From assembly GCF_002005225.1 (NCBI RefSeq), contig NZ_CP019724.1, positions 5,969,501 to 6,033,500 on the forward strand: a stretch of DNA of 64,000 bases, given 5' to 3'. Of this stretch, positions 27,318 to 35,563 are shown piece after piece (within the stretch, counting starts at the first letter, position 1; each line of letters starts with the position of its first letter). The notes beneath the pieces are model-generated. The model searched no databases. It was not told the DNA's origin and saw only the letters and a program-made list of their open reading frames with translations. Source of the stretch: Streptomyces pactum (GTDB lineage: Bacteria; Actinomycetota; Actinomycetes; Streptomycetales; Streptomycetaceae). The translations under genes and the position numbers were made by a program.

Positions 27318-27983
27318 ATGACGGCCACCGCCACCACCGTTCTCACCGCCCGAGCCCTGCTGCTGGACATGGACGGCACCCTCGTCAACTCGGACGCCGC
27401 CGTCGAGCGCGTCTGGCGGCGCTGGGCCGACCGGCACGGCCTGGACGGCGACGAGGTCATGAAGGTCGTCCACGGCCGACAGGGCTATGCCTCGATGGCG
27501 CTGCTGCTGCCGGACCGGCCCATGGAGCAGAACCACGCCGACAACGCACGCATGCTCGCCGAGGAGACCGCCGACACCGAGGGCGTCGTCGCGATCCCCG
27601 GGGCGGCGGAGTTCCTCGCCTCGCTGCACGGGCTTCCGCACGCCCTGGTGACCTCGGCCGACGTGCCGCTGTCCACCGCGCGGATGGCCGCCGCCGGGCT
27701 CGCCCAGCCGGACGTCCGGGTCACCGCCGAGTCGGTCGGCGCCAGCAAGCCCGACCCCGAGGGGTTCCTCAAGGGCGCCGCCGAGCTGGGCGTCGCCCCG
27801 GGCGACTGCGTCGCCTTCGAGGACTCCGGCGCCGGCATCGCGGCCGCCCGTGCCGCCGGGATGCGGGTCGTGGGTGTCGGCCCGCGGGCCGGCCTCCACG
27901 GGCCCGACGTGGTCGTGCGGGACCTGACGCGGGTACGTGTGGAGGCCGGGGCGGACGGAACGCTGCGGCTGCACGTCGGCTGA
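27318..27983 (+). CDS. HAD-IA family phosphatase
   Basis: A 221-residue HAD hydrolase with motif I LLLDMDGTLVNSD, motif II LVTSADVP, motif III SKPDPEGFLKGAAELG and motif IV VAFEDSGAGIAAARAAG, all intact. The cap is the C1 alpha-helical type, and the whole resembles beta-phosphoglucomutase/sugar phosphatases (YfbT/HxpA-like), which remove phosphate from hexitols and glycolytic intermediates. A specific substrate cannot be given. It starts at ATG in a 200-bp gap after the exporter and is likely monocistronic. Its stop lies at the edge of a 31-nt tandem repeat. Confidence 0.93.
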   Translation: MTATATTVLTARALLLDMDGTLVNSDAAVERVWRRWADRHGLDGDEVMKVVHGRQGYASMALLLPDRPMEQNHADNARMLAEETADTEGVVAIPGAAEFLASLHGLPHALVTSADVPLSTARMAAAGLAQPDVRVTAESVGASKPDPEGFLKGAAELGVAPGDCVAFEDSGAGIAAARAAGMRVVGVGPRAGLHGPDVVVRDLTRVRVEAGADGTLRLHVG

Positions 27984-27991
27984 CGACTGAC

Positions 27992-28086
27992 GGCCGGCGG
28001 GGTACGGGGTGCCGCTGTCGATGGCCGGCGGGGTACGGGGTGCTGCCGTCGATGGCCGGCGGGGTACGGGGGTGCCGCCGTCGGTG
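27992..28086. repeat. 31-nt tandem repeat, three copies
   Basis: GGCCGGCGGGGTACGGGG starts at 27992, 28023 and 28054, each followed by TGCCGCTGTCGAT-like bases. It fills the gap between two convergent genes. Confidence 0.9.
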
Positions 28087-28112
28087 GCCTCCGTGTGCCC
28101 ACGGCCCCGTGG

Positions 28113-29537
28113 CTACGGCTCCCGTGTCTCGGACTCCAGCCGGCGCCGGGTGTCCTGCCCGTAGACGCCGAGTTCGTCTTCGCGGATGCCGCGGGCCCAT
28201 TGGTAGGTGCGGACCGAGTCCTCGACCTGGTGGTTGTAGTCGCCGTTGATGTCGCCGGTGTACAGGTACAGCTCGGTCAGACGCTGCTGGAGCTCGACGA
28301 CCTCGGGCCCCCGGTCGCCGCGGTGCAGAGTCGTGCCGCCGTCGGGGACGCGGTCGTCGTCCTCGGACTCCTGCGTGGGGTCCTCGGCCGGCGGCGTCGT
28401 GCTCTGCGTCGGTTCCGCCGACCGGGACGGCGTGGGCGAGGCGCTCGACGTCGAAGGTGACGGCGAGGGTGACGGGCTCGCACTGGGGGACGCGGAGGCG
28501 GACGGGGACGGCGACGCGGAGGTCTCGGGGGCCGACGGCGCGCTCGACTCGGGGGTCGCGGAGGCCTCACTGGGCGACGGGTCCGGCACACTCGCCCGCA
28601 CCTCGTCGGGCAGCGCCCCGTCCCGGGAGGGCGTCTCGTAGGAGAACAAGCCGCTCGCATACCCGGCCGCGCCCACCACGACCACGACCGCCCCCGCGGC
28701 ACTCAGCAGCACGCCCCGGCGCCGTTTGCGCGGCGGACGTCCGCCGCCGGCGCCGTCCGGGTCCGCACCGGGCGGTACGGGAGCGGAGGGGGCGCCGGAC
28801 GTGGTGGCCGAGGTCTCGAACAGGCGCAGGTCGTGCGCGCTGGGGGCGCCGGCCGAGGGCGCCAGGGGTGTGGGCAGCGCGGTGGTCGCCCCCGTGGCCG
28901 CGCCGGGCCGCTCGGCGCCGACGGCGCGCAGCGTCATGGTGGCGTCCGGGTCCGCCACGGGTGCCGGTGTGGGCGTGGACGTGGGCGTGGCGGGTGTGGG
29001 CGGGAATGCCGGTGCTCCGGGCGCTGGGGTACTGGGCGCGGGCGTATCGGGCGTGGGCATAACGGACGCGGGTGTTCCGGAGGATGGAGTCCCCGAAGCG
29101 AGTGTTCCGGGGGCCGGTGTTCCCGAAGCGGGTGTTCCGGGGGCCGGTGTTCCCGAAGCGGGTGTTCCGGGGGCCGGTGTTCCCGAAGCGGGTGTTCCGG
29201 GGGCCGGCGTTCCCGAAGCGGGTGTTCCGGGGGCCGGCGTTCCCGAAGCGGGTGTTCCGGAAGCAGGTGCCGTCCCGGCCGGGGGCGTCCGGGGCGTGGG
29301 TGGCGTCGGGGGCTCCCCGGTACCGTCCAGCTCGACGTACGGCCGTATCCGCAACGGGTCGAAGTCCTCCGCCGCTGCCGCCTGTGCCGTGCGCGCGTCG
29401 CGCAGGGCGTCGGACACCCGTGACCCGCAGGCGCAGGAGGGCGTGTTGTCCGCCTCCCTGGGCGTGCCGCACTCCGGGCACGAGTGCTCCGAGGCCCGCT
29501 CCCGCGGTTCCCGCGGCGGCTCCTTCTGCTGTTCCAC
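28113..29537 (-). CDS. Zinc-ribbon, repeat-rich membrane protein with PG-binding domain
   Basis: A 474-residue protein starting at GTG 29537 after GGGAGGGA. Order of parts: a Cys4 zinc ribbon (CPECGTPREADNTPSCACG, about residues 22-40); a Thr/Pro/Gly/Ala tract with a GTPASGTPAPG repeat; a single TM helix (GVLLSAAGAVVVVVGAAGYASGLF, about residue 285); a Ser/Pro-rich linker; and a C-terminal PG_binding_1-like domain (LHRGDRGPEVVELQQRLTELYLYTGDINGDYNHQV). The C-terminal part is probably extracellular and bound to peptidoglycan, with the zinc ribbon in the cytosol. A serine/threonine-rich stem is typical of cell-wall-spanning proteins. Function unknown. Confidence 0.85.
   Translation of the reverse strand: MEQQKEPPREPRERASEHSCPECGTPREADNTPSCACGSRVSDALRDARTAQAAAAEDFDPLRIRPYVELDGTGEPPTPPTPRTPPAGTAPASGTPASGTPAPGTPASGTPAPGTPASGTPAPGTPASGTPAPGTPASGTPAPGTLASGTPSSGTPASVMPTPDTPAPSTPAPGAPAFPPTPATPTSTPTPAPVADPDATMTLRAVGAERPGAATGATTALPTPLAPSAGAPSAHDLRLFETSATTSGAPSAPVPPGADPDGAGGGRPPRKRRRGVLLSAAGAVVVVVGAAGYASGLFSYETPSRDGALPDEVRASVPDPSPSEASATPESSAPSAPETSASPSPSASASPSASPSPSPSPSTSSASPTPSRSAEPTQSTTPPAEDPTQESEDDDRVPDGGTTLHRGDRGPEVVELQQRLTELYLYTGDINGDYNHQVEDSVRTYQWARGIREDELGVYGQDTRRRLESETREP
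29089..29268. repeat. 30-bp in-frame tandem repeat, six copies
   Basis: Six 30-bp units beginning GTTCCCGAAGCG at 29089, 29119, 29149, 29179, 29209 and 29239, nearly identical, coding for the decapeptide series in the repeat tract of the zinc-ribbon protein. Confidence 0.9.
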
Positions 29538-29922
29538 GCGTTCGTCCCTCCCCTCGCGACTCCCCTCGCGAACTTCAGAGATTATCCAGATCTTCTCCAC
29601 ACCCTCACGCGCACGCCCCCGGAATACCGGCTTCCCACAGGACTGAACCGCGCATAACTGGTCACACCGACCTGGATGGAAGGTGCGTGAAGGCACCCGT
29701 GAGACCCGTGAGACCCGTGAGACACCCGTGGGAGGTCTTGACGGCGGGAGATGCGCGCGGAGGGGCGGACCCGGTGGACTCGGCGGACCCAGCGGACGCG
29801 AGGAAGCCGACCGAGGCGACCGTCCCCGCCGACCCGTCGCCGCCCGCGGGGAGCGGCGAGGAGCCGGAGCAGGTCTCCAGCGGTGTCCTCGTCTCGATCG
29901 GCGCCCAGCCCCGTCGACCCCG
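29538..29922. other. Gene-free region with short repeats
   Basis: About 385 bp between divergent genes. It holds a 9-nt repeat CCCGTGAGA (three copies at about 29695-29721) and GGACTCGGCGGACCCAGCG-type direct repeats at about 29773-29803. The promoter of the zinc-ribbon gene must lie near its left end. No gene was supported. Confidence 0.5.
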
Positions 29923-30441
29923 TCAGCCCCGTCCGACAGTGAGCGCGAGTTCCTTCACGAACCAGTGCTCGGCGTACGGAGCCTCCTTGTACGCCTCGGT
30001 CTCCGTGTAGCCGAGCCGGGCGTACAGGGCGCGGGCCTCGACGAGGTCGCCGCGCGTGTCGAGGACCATGCGCGAGGCGCCGAGCGCCCGTGCCGCCTCC
30101 TCGGCGGCCCGTACGAGCAGCGTGGCGCCGCCCCGGCCGCGCGTCCCCTCGCGCAGGAACACCCGGGTCAGCTCGGCGCTGCCGTCGTCCAGCAGCCGCA
30201 CGCCCGCCGTGCCGGCCGGTTCACCGCCGTACCGCGCGACCAGCAACCGCCCCCGGGGCGGCGCGAGGTCGGCGCCGGAGTCTGCGGCGATCTCCCGCTC
30301 CAGCTCGTCCGGGTCGGTGGTCCGCCCCTCGCGCAGCAGGTAGTAGCGGTCGCTGACCTCCGTGTAGTACGCGCGTCAGAGGGCGGCGGCGACGGGGGAG
30401 TCGTACGGTTCCGGGCCGATGGTCCAGGTCATGACCGGCAT
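29923..30441 (-). pseudogene. GNAT acetyltransferase gene with a single in-frame TGA
   Basis: Reading in one frame, the start (MPVMTWTIGPEPYDSPVAAAL, ATG at 30441 or 30432) runs to a TGA at 30376-30378 and continues in the same frame as RAYYTEVSDRYYLLREGRTTDPDELERE and then VARYGGEPAGTAGVRLLDDGSAELTRVFL, the acetyl-CoA motif REGTRGRGGATLLV and ARALYARLGYTETEAY. A C-to-T change of a CGA Arg codon explains it, since an Arg is expected at that place (ALRRAYYTE). The N-terminal 21 codons and 150 after it otherwise look intact. Either this is a young pseudogene, a sequencing error, or the downstream part is used from an internal start. Confidence 0.7.
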
Positions 30442-30598
30442 TGTCGGGAGGGGACCGCCCCTGTGTGCAAGCGTATTTTCGCACCGGCGTGCCGTCCGCG
30501 CGCGCTGTGCGCCGTTTGAGGGGGGGACTCCCGGGCAACCCGAACGGCGAACCGGCCCGCTCGGAGAGCCGGTAGGGCCGAGAACCCGGAAGGCATTC

Positions 30599-31270
30599 AT
30601 GTCCACAGGCGTGATCATCGCTTTGATCGTGATCGTGGCGGTCGTGCTCGTTGTCGCGGCCGTACTGGCCCTGCGCGCGCGGGGCCCCCGGCACGGCGGG
30701 AGCCTGAAGCGGCGCTTCGGGCCCGAGTACGACCGGGCCGTGGCCCGGCACGACGGCGACACCAAGGCCGCCGAGCGCGAACTCGCCGAACGCGTGGAAC
30801 GGCACGGGTCGCTGCACGAGAGGGCGCTGGACCCGGCCGAGCGCGAGCGTTTCGAGGCGCGCTGGACCGCTGCCCAGGAGCGTTTCGTCGACTCCCCGCG
30901 CGAGGCGGTCGGCGAGGCGGACCGGCTGCTCGCGGAGCTGGCCGGCGCCCGGGGCTTCCCGGACGGCGGACAGTACGAGGAGCAGCTCGCGGCGCTGTCC
31001 GTGCACCACGCCCACCACGTCGACGGCTACCGGCGCGTGCACCGTGTGACGCACGCGCGCGTGGACGGCGCGCAGGACAGCGGCGCGGGTACGGAAGAGA
31101 TGCGCGAGGCCATGGTCGAGGCCCGCGCGCTGTTCGAGGACCTGGTGGGCCCCGGCCGCCACGACGGCGGCCGGCACCGCGCGGGAGCGGACGGCGGCGG
31201 ACCCGCGTCCGAATCCGCCCGCCCGCACCACTCCTGGTCATTCAGCAAGCGCCAGCCGAAGGAGAGTTGA
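30599..31270 (+). CDS. Single-pass membrane protein of the paralogous pair, first gene
   Basis: A 223-residue protein starting ATG 30599 (GGAAGG upstream). It begins MSTGVIIALIVIVAVVLVVAAVLALRARG, one N-terminal transmembrane helix, followed by a basic/acidic helical region (RRFGPEYDRAVARHDGDTKAAERELAERVERHG). Residues about 95-185 form a helical domain (RWTAAQERFVDSPREAVGEADRLLAEL, EEMREAMVEARALFEDLV) that is related to the domain of the next gene. The C-terminus is Gly/His/Arg-rich. The segment GPEYDRAV is found in many actinobacterial small membrane proteins. Function unknown; the next gene begins 6 bp later, so they form an operon. Confidence 0.82.
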   Translation: MSTGVIIALIVIVAVVLVVAAVLALRARGPRHGGSLKRRFGPEYDRAVARHDGDTKAAERELAERVERHGSLHERALDPAERERFEARWTAAQERFVDSPREAVGEADRLLAELAGARGFPDGGQYEEQLAALSVHHAHHVDGYRRVHRVTHARVDGAQDSGAGTEEMREAMVEARALFEDLVGPGRHDGGRHRAGADGGGPASESARPHHSWSFSKRQPKES

Positions 31271-31275
31271 GGCAC

Positions 31276-31755
31276 ATGTCCGACGCGACCCGGCAGCCCG
31301 GCGGCATCCCCGTCGAGCGGGACAGGCAGGCCCCCGGCACCGGCGGCGGGACCGCCCTCGGCACCGACCGGGCGGGCACCGCGGACCCCGTCCCCGGCAC
31401 ACCCGCCGGCACCACCCCCGATCCGCGGCCGCGGAGCACCGCCGCCCCGGCCGCCCCGGCCGCCCACGGGCCCACGCTCCTCCCGGACGAGGAGTGCGAC
31501 CGGCTCGGGCAGCGGCTGCAGCACGCGGTGGCCGACTTCGTCGACGCGCCCCGTGCCTCCGTCGAGGAGGCCGACCGCCTCCTGGAGGAGATCACCGCCC
31601 GCCTCACGGACGCCGTGACACACCGCCGCCGCACGCTGCGCACGTCCTGGCAGGACACCGGCGGGGACGACCGCGCGACGAGTACCGACACCGAACAACT
31701 CCGCCTGGCCCTGCGGGACTACCGCGAGCTGGCGGACCGCCTGATGCGCCTGTGA
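31276..31755 (+). CDS. Paralogous helical-domain protein, second gene
   Basis: A 159-residue protein starting ATG 31276, with GGAGAGTTGAGG before it. The first 75 residues are disordered (Pro/Gly/Thr/Ala). The rest, CDRLGQRLQHAVADFVDAPRASVEEADRLLEEI and RLALRDYRELADRL, repeats the helical pattern of the preceding protein: FVDAPRASVEEADRLL aligns with FVDSPREAVGEADRLL. It lacks a membrane helix. The two probably pair, one membrane-anchored and one soluble, from a duplication of this domain. Function unknown. Confidence 0.8.
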   Translation: MSDATRQPGGIPVERDRQAPGTGGGTALGTDRAGTADPVPGTPAGTTPDPRPRSTAAPAAPAAHGPTLLPDEECDRLGQRLQHAVADFVDAPRASVEEADRLLEEITARLTDAVTHRRRTLRTSWQDTGGDDRATSTDTEQLRLALRDYRELADRLMRL

Positions 31756-31765
31756 ACGACGGGCG

Positions 31766-32173
31766 TCACCGCTCCGCCCGGCGCTCCCGCCACTGCCTCA
31801 CGACCTCTTCGACGTCGTAGGGCTTCAGACCCAGCGGGGGGCCGGGCGGTGGCTTGAACATGAGCTCGCGGATCTTGACGTTGATCTCCTCGACGATGCG
31901 GCGGACCACCCGCTCCGACGGGGCGTTCGCCGCCGCCTCCAGGGCGTCCTCCGCCTCCTTGCGCAGGGCCAGCGTGGGCGGCAGCACGGAGAACCCCTCG
32001 CGGGCCATCTTCCGTTTGACCCACCACAGTTCGTCGTAGGTGCTGTCCAGGTCGCTCGGGAGGGGTTTGCCCGCGCCGGGCAGTTGTGCGAACTCGCCGC
32101 GCGCGTCCGCATCACGGATCTGCTTGTCGACCCAGGACTCGAAGTCGACGCCAGGTGGCTTTCGCTCTGTCAT
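31766..32173 (-). CDS. DUF1992 (DnaJC28 conserved domain) protein
   Basis: A 135-residue protein with MTERKPPGVDFESWVDKQIRDADARGEF followed by LPGAGKPLPSDLDSTYDELWWVKRKMAREGFSVLPPTLALRKEAEDAL and VRRIVEEINVKIREL. This matches PF09350 (DUF1992, found in DnaJC28-like proteins in eukaryotes and in small bacterial proteins), with the F/LPGxGKPL motif. Despite the name the protein carries no J-domain. Its role in bacteria is not established. The start was put at MTERK because the ORF extension (MGRWCGVRHNEV) lacks family similarity. Confidence 0.85.
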   Translation of the reverse strand: MTERKPPGVDFESWVDKQIRDADARGEFAQLPGAGKPLPSDLDSTYDELWWVKRKMAREGFSVLPPTLALRKEAEDALEAAANAPSERVVRRIVEEINVKIRELMFKPPPGPPLGLKPYDVEEVVRQWRERRAER

Positions 32174-32269
32174 GACCTCATTGTGCCGGACACCGCACCA
32201 CCGGCCCATCTATCATGCGGCGGCGAACAAGCCGATGACGGACGTCTTGAGGTCCTCGAAGGAGCGCAC

Positions 32270-32662
32270 GTGCTCGAACTCACCATGGCCGCCGTCACCG
32301 CGTCGGACGCGGGCGCCACGGCCGGCATGCAGATGGCCGACGCGCCCAGCGAGCCCGACGCGGTGCTGCGGGTCGGCCGGGACAGGTCCGTGTGCCGGCT
32401 GTCGACGCCGGACGACTGGCTGTTCGTCTCCCGGGTCCATCTGGAGTTCCGGTGCGGTCCCGAGGGCACGTGGCGGCTGGCCTGGCTGCGGGGCTCGCAG
32501 CCGGACCCCTCCTGCGAGGTCCGGCTCACCGTCGGCGGCCACGCGCGGCCCCTGGCCTACGGCGGCACGGTGCCCCTTCCGAGGGGCGGCAGCGGCGAGG
32601 TAGTGGTCCAGGACCGTGCGGAGCCGCGCAGCGTCAACGTCGGCTTCTACCACGAGGTGTGA
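32270..32662 (+). CDS. FHA-domain-like protein
   Basis: A 130-residue protein starting GTG 32270, six bases after AAGGAG. The fold pattern is LRVGRDRSVCRLSTPDDWLFVSRVHLEF (GR in the first loop, S-R-x-H in the second) followed by WRLAWLRGSQPD and a C-terminal strand RSVNVGFY. The SR and H of the S-R-x-H motif are the pT-binding residues of a forkhead-associated domain; here the spacing and the FVSRVHL fit, but no other domain is present. A stand-alone FHA protein typically binds a phosphothreonine partner of a Ser/Thr kinase; no kinase gene lies nearby. Confidence 0.75.
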   Translation: MLELTMAAVTASDAGATAGMQMADAPSEPDAVLRVGRDRSVCRLSTPDDWLFVSRVHLEFRCGPEGTWRLAWLRGSQPDPSCEVRLTVGGHARPLAYGGTVPLPRGGSGEVVVQDRAEPRSVNVGFYHEV

Positions 32663-32720
32663 GGCCGCGCCCTCGTCCGCGCTCAGGGCGGGTCCTCAGC
32701 GCCGGTCCCGGCTCCGGTCC

Positions 32721-33392
32721 TCAGGCCAGCACCCGGGCCAGCGCGAACCCGTCGTAGCCCTTGCTGCCGACCGTCTGCACGGCCGTACCGCTCAGGCGCG
32801 GGTGGCTGCCGATCAGCTCGATGGCGGCGCGGGTGCCGCGTACGTCGTCGGCGTCGTCACCGGCGTCGGCCACCCGGCCGCCGCGGACCACGTTGTCGAG
32901 GACGATCAGGCTGCCCGTGCTGGTGAGCCTCAGGGCCCACTCGAGGTAGTGGGGGTTGTTGCCCTTGTCGGCGTCGATGAAGACCAGGTCGAAGGGCGGG
33001 GGGTTCTCGTCGGCGAGCTTCGGCAGCGACTCCAGGGCCGGGCCCACCCGGACGTCGACGAGGGCGTCGAGGCCGGCGCGGGCGATGTTGCGGGTGGCGA
33101 CCTCGGCGTGCCGGGCGCTGTGCTCGAGCGTGACCAGGCGGCCTTCCGCCGGCAGTGCGCGGGCCAGCCAGATGGTGCTGTAGCCGCCGAGGGTGCCGAT
33201 CTCCAGGATGGTGCGGGCGCCCTGGATCTGGGCGAGGAGCTGGAGGAGTTTGCCCTGGTTGCCGGTGACGTTGATCTGCGGCAGCCGGGCGGCGTCGCTC
33301 TCTCTGAGGGCGGCCTCCAAGGCGTCGTCGTTCGGTGCGAGGTGGGTGGTGAAGTAGGCGTCGACGTCGTCCCAGAGCTGCGAGTCGCTCAT
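32721..33392 (-). CDS. O-methyltransferase, SAM-dependent (Methyltransf_3)
   Basis: A 223-residue class I SAM methyltransferase with GARTILEIGTLGGYSTIWLARALP (motif I, SAM loop), VTLEHSARHAEVATRNI, and FDLVFIDADKGNNPHYLEWAL (post-II, metal-linked DADKxxY pattern, here DADKGNNPHYL). This is the catechol/caffeoyl-CoA O-methyltransferase type found across Streptomyces, acting on vicinal hydroxyls with Mg2+. The substrate is unknown. A 7-bp inverted repeat CGTTAGC/GCTAACG lies just upstream of the ATG and may be an operator. Confidence 0.9.
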   Translation of the reverse strand: MSDSQLWDDVDAYFTTHLAPNDDALEAALRESDAARLPQINVTGNQGKLLQLLAQIQGARTILEIGTLGGYSTIWLARALPAEGRLVTLEHSARHAEVATRNIARAGLDALVDVRVGPALESLPKLADENPPPFDLVFIDADKGNNPHYLEWALRLTSTGSLIVLDNVVRGGRVADAGDDADDVRGTRAAIELIGSHPRLSGTAVQTVGSKGYDGFALARVLA

Positions 33393-33413
33393 GCCGGGGC
33401 CTCCCGTTTGCGT

Positions 33414-33443
33414 CGTTAGCTTTTCTAAGTAGGTGCGCTAACG
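33414..33443. promoter_or_regulatory. Inverted repeat in the O-methyltransferase promoter
   Basis: CGTTAGC (33414-33420) and GCTAACG (33437-33443) are perfect 7-bp inverted repeats separated by an AT-rich 16 bp containing TTAGC-TTTT-CTAA. It lies about 22 bp before the O-methyltransferase start. Possible operator; the regulator is unknown. Confidence 0.5.
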
Positions 33444-33565
33444 AAGATAGCCGGGGGCGGGGCGTACGGGGGCCCTTCCCGCGGGCGTGTTTCGGTCGGC
33501 CGGTGCTCCCGCCTCGAGCGGCACGGTGCCGGCGGTCGTGCTGCCGGGTGGCGCGACCGGCTTGA

Positions 33566-34042
33566 TCAGTCGACGGTGCGCCGGAAGAGTTGCCGGGAGC
33601 CGCCTTCCGGGCCCGGGGCGACGGCCTCGGCGGGGACGAACCCGAGGCGCTCGTAGAAGACACGTGCGCCGCTCGCCCAGGCACCGGGGTGGTCGGCTCC
33701 GAAGGTGACCACCTCGATGCCGGCCGGTCCCCGCACCCACCTGCGCATCGCGTCCTCCATCAGCTCCCGGCCGATCCCGCTCGTCCGGGCCTGCCGGGAC
33801 ACCACGAGCCAGTGGACGTGGTGGACCGGCGCCTGCGCGCCGAACAGGAGCCCGCCGAGGAGCCCGCCTCGGGGGTCCGGCTCCGACGGGACGGCGACGA
33901 GTGCCGTGGCCCGGCGTATGTGCTCGTGCACCGCGTCATGGAAGCCGGTGTCCTCGACCATCGGACCGAACCAGTGCTCGACCTCGGCCGCCAGCCCGAG
34001 AAAGCCGGGGAAGTCCTGCTCTTCCGCGAGTCTGACCATCAT
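33566..34042 (-). CDS. GNAT family acetyltransferase
   Basis: A 158-residue GNAT protein: MVRLAEEQDFPGFLGLAAEVEHWFG at the start, HHVHWLVVSRQARTSGIGRELMEDAMRR (motif A with R-x-x-G-I-G) and SGARVFYERLGFVPAEAV (motif B, the F-Y-x-x-x-G-F element). It is intact, unlike the broken GNAT gene at 29923-30441. The substrate is unknown. It is followed by a repeat tract and the MHS transporter gene on the same strand. Confidence 0.9.
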   Translation of the reverse strand: MMVRLAEEQDFPGFLGLAAEVEHWFGPMVEDTGFHDAVHEHIRRATALVAVPSEPDPRGGLLGGLLFGAQAPVHHVHWLVVSRQARTSGIGRELMEDAMRRWVRGPAGIEVVTFGADHPGAWASGARVFYERLGFVPAEAVAPGPEGGSRQLFRRTVD

Positions 34043-34090
34043 GCGGGCAGTCTGGCAGAGCGGAACCGGGGCGGGCCGGCCGCGCCCGCT

Positions 34091-34165
34091 CGGGAACCGG
34101 CGACCGGCGTCGGCTACCGGAACCGGCGACCGGGGCCGGGTCGGGAACCGGCGACCGGGGCCGGC
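34091..34165. repeat. Tandem repeat of GGGAACCGGCGACCGG, three copies
   Basis: Units of about 25 bp with the shared core GGAACCGGCGACCGGG start near 34092, 34119 and 34143. They lie between the GNAT gene and the MHS transporter stop. Confidence 0.8.
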
Positions 34166-34180
34166 TCAAGGGTGCGGCGG

Positions 34181-35563
34181 TCAGCGGGCGTCGACCGCCG
34201 GCGCCGAACCCGGCAGCGGGCGGCCCGCCGACTCCGACATGAACCACACCGTCACGCCACCGACAACGGCCGCGGCCATCATGTAGTACGCGGGCATCAT
34301 CATGTCGCCCGTCGCCCCGATCAGCGCCGTCACCACCAGCGGGGTCGTCCCGCCGAACAGGGACACCGACACGTTGAAGCCGATCGACAGCGACCCGTAC
34401 CGCACCCGCGTCGGGAACAGCGCCGGCAGCGCGGACGGCATCGACGCGGTGAAGCAGACCAGCAGCAGGCCCAGGGCGGCCATGCCCAGACCCACCGCCC
34501 ACAGGCTGCCCTCGCGGATCAGCAGCAGCGCCGGTATCGACAGCAGCAGGAACCCCGCACAGCCCGCCGCGATCACCGGCCGCCGCCCGACCCGGTCGGT
34601 CAGCGCGCCGGCGAACGGCTGGACGACCATCATCAGGGCCATCACGGCCAGCACCACGAGCAGCCCGTGCGTCTCGTCGTACTTCAGTTCGCTGGTCAGG
34701 TAGCTCGGCATGTACGACAGCAGCATGTAGTCGGTGACGTTGAAGACCAGCACCAGGCCGACGCACAGCAGCAGCGCCCGCCACTGCCCGGTGATCATGT
34801 CCCGCAGCGGCACCTTCGGCCGCGTGGCCTCCGCCTTGTCGAGTTCGGCCGCGAACGCCGGCGTCTCCTCCAGCCGCATCCGCAGATACAGCCCGATGAT
34901 GCCCATCGGCCCCGCGACCAGGAACGGGATCCGCCACCCCCAGGACGTCAGATCGCCGTCGGACAGCAGCGCCGTCATCAGCGTCACCAGGCCCGCGCCG
35001 CCGATGTACCCGGCCAGCGTGCCGAACTCCAGCCAGCTCCCCAGGAACCCGCGCCGTTTGTCGGGCGCGTACTCGGCGATGAAGGTGGACGCGCCCGCGT
35101 ACTCACCCCCGGTGGAGAACCCCTGCACCAGCCGCGCGACCAGCAGCAGCACCGGCGCCCAGACGCCGATCGTGGCGTACGACGGGATCAGCCCGATGGC
35201 GAACGTACCCGCCGCCATCATGATCATCGTGAGGGCGAGGACCTTCTGCCGCCCCACCCGGTCGCCCAGCGGCCCGAAGACCATGCCGCCGAGCGGGCGG
35301 ACCAGGAACGCCGCCGCGAAGGCGCCGAACGTCGACAACAACTGCGCGGTCGGGTTGCCCGACGGGAAGAAGGCCTTGCCCAGCGTGACGGCGATGTAGC
35401 TGTAGACGCCGAAGTCGAACCACTCCATCGCGTTGCCGAGCGCCGCCGCCTTCACGGCGCGCCGGACGAGCGCGGGGTCGGTGGCGGTGGGCGCGGCGGT
35501 GGCACGTGGCGCGGACGCGGGGGTCGTGCGGGACGGGTGAGCGGCGACGGGGGCAGCCGACAA
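34181..35563 (-). CDS. MFS transporter, metabolite:H+ symporter family (ProP-like)
   Basis: A 460-residue transporter with 12 predicted helices. NAMEWFDFGVYSYIAVTLGKAFFP at helix 1 and GGMVFGPLGDRVGRQKVLALTMIMM (motif A with D-R-x-G-R-x-K) identify the MHS subfamily (ProP, KgtP, ShiA); ARLVQGFSTGGEYAGASTFIAEYAPDKRRGFLGSW is the characteristic helix 4-5 signature. MHS members import osmolytes, dicarboxylates or aromatic acids with protons. The C-terminus lacks the coiled coil of ProP, so osmosensing by that mechanism is not expected. It is divergent from the GT87-PAP2 gene. Confidence 0.93.
   Translation of the reverse strand: MSAAPVAAHPSRTTPASAPRATAAPTATDPALVRRAVKAAALGNAMEWFDFGVYSYIAVTLGKAFFPSGNPTAQLLSTFGAFAAAFLVRPLGGMVFGPLGDRVGRQKVLALTMIMMAAGTFAIGLIPSYATIGVWAPVLLLVARLVQGFSTGGEYAGASTFIAEYAPDKRRGFLGSWLEFGTLAGYIGGAGLVTLMTALLSDGDLTSWGWRIPFLVAGPMGIIGLYLRMRLEETPAFAAELDKAEATRPKVPLRDMITGQWRALLLCVGLVLVFNVTDYMLLSYMPSYLTSELKYDETHGLLVVLAVMALMMVVQPFAGALTDRVGRRPVIAAGCAGFLLLSIPALLLIREGSLWAVGLGMAALGLLLVCFTASMPSALPALFPTRVRYGSLSIGFNVSVSLFGGTTPLVVTALIGATGDMMMPAYYMMAAAVVGGVTVWFMSESAGRPLPGSAPAVDAR

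Noticed and set aside
30376..30378. TGA as selenocysteine codon
   Set aside because: The expected residue from the surrounding GNAT sequence is Arg, no SECIS-like element was seen, and Streptomyces are not known to use selenocysteine.
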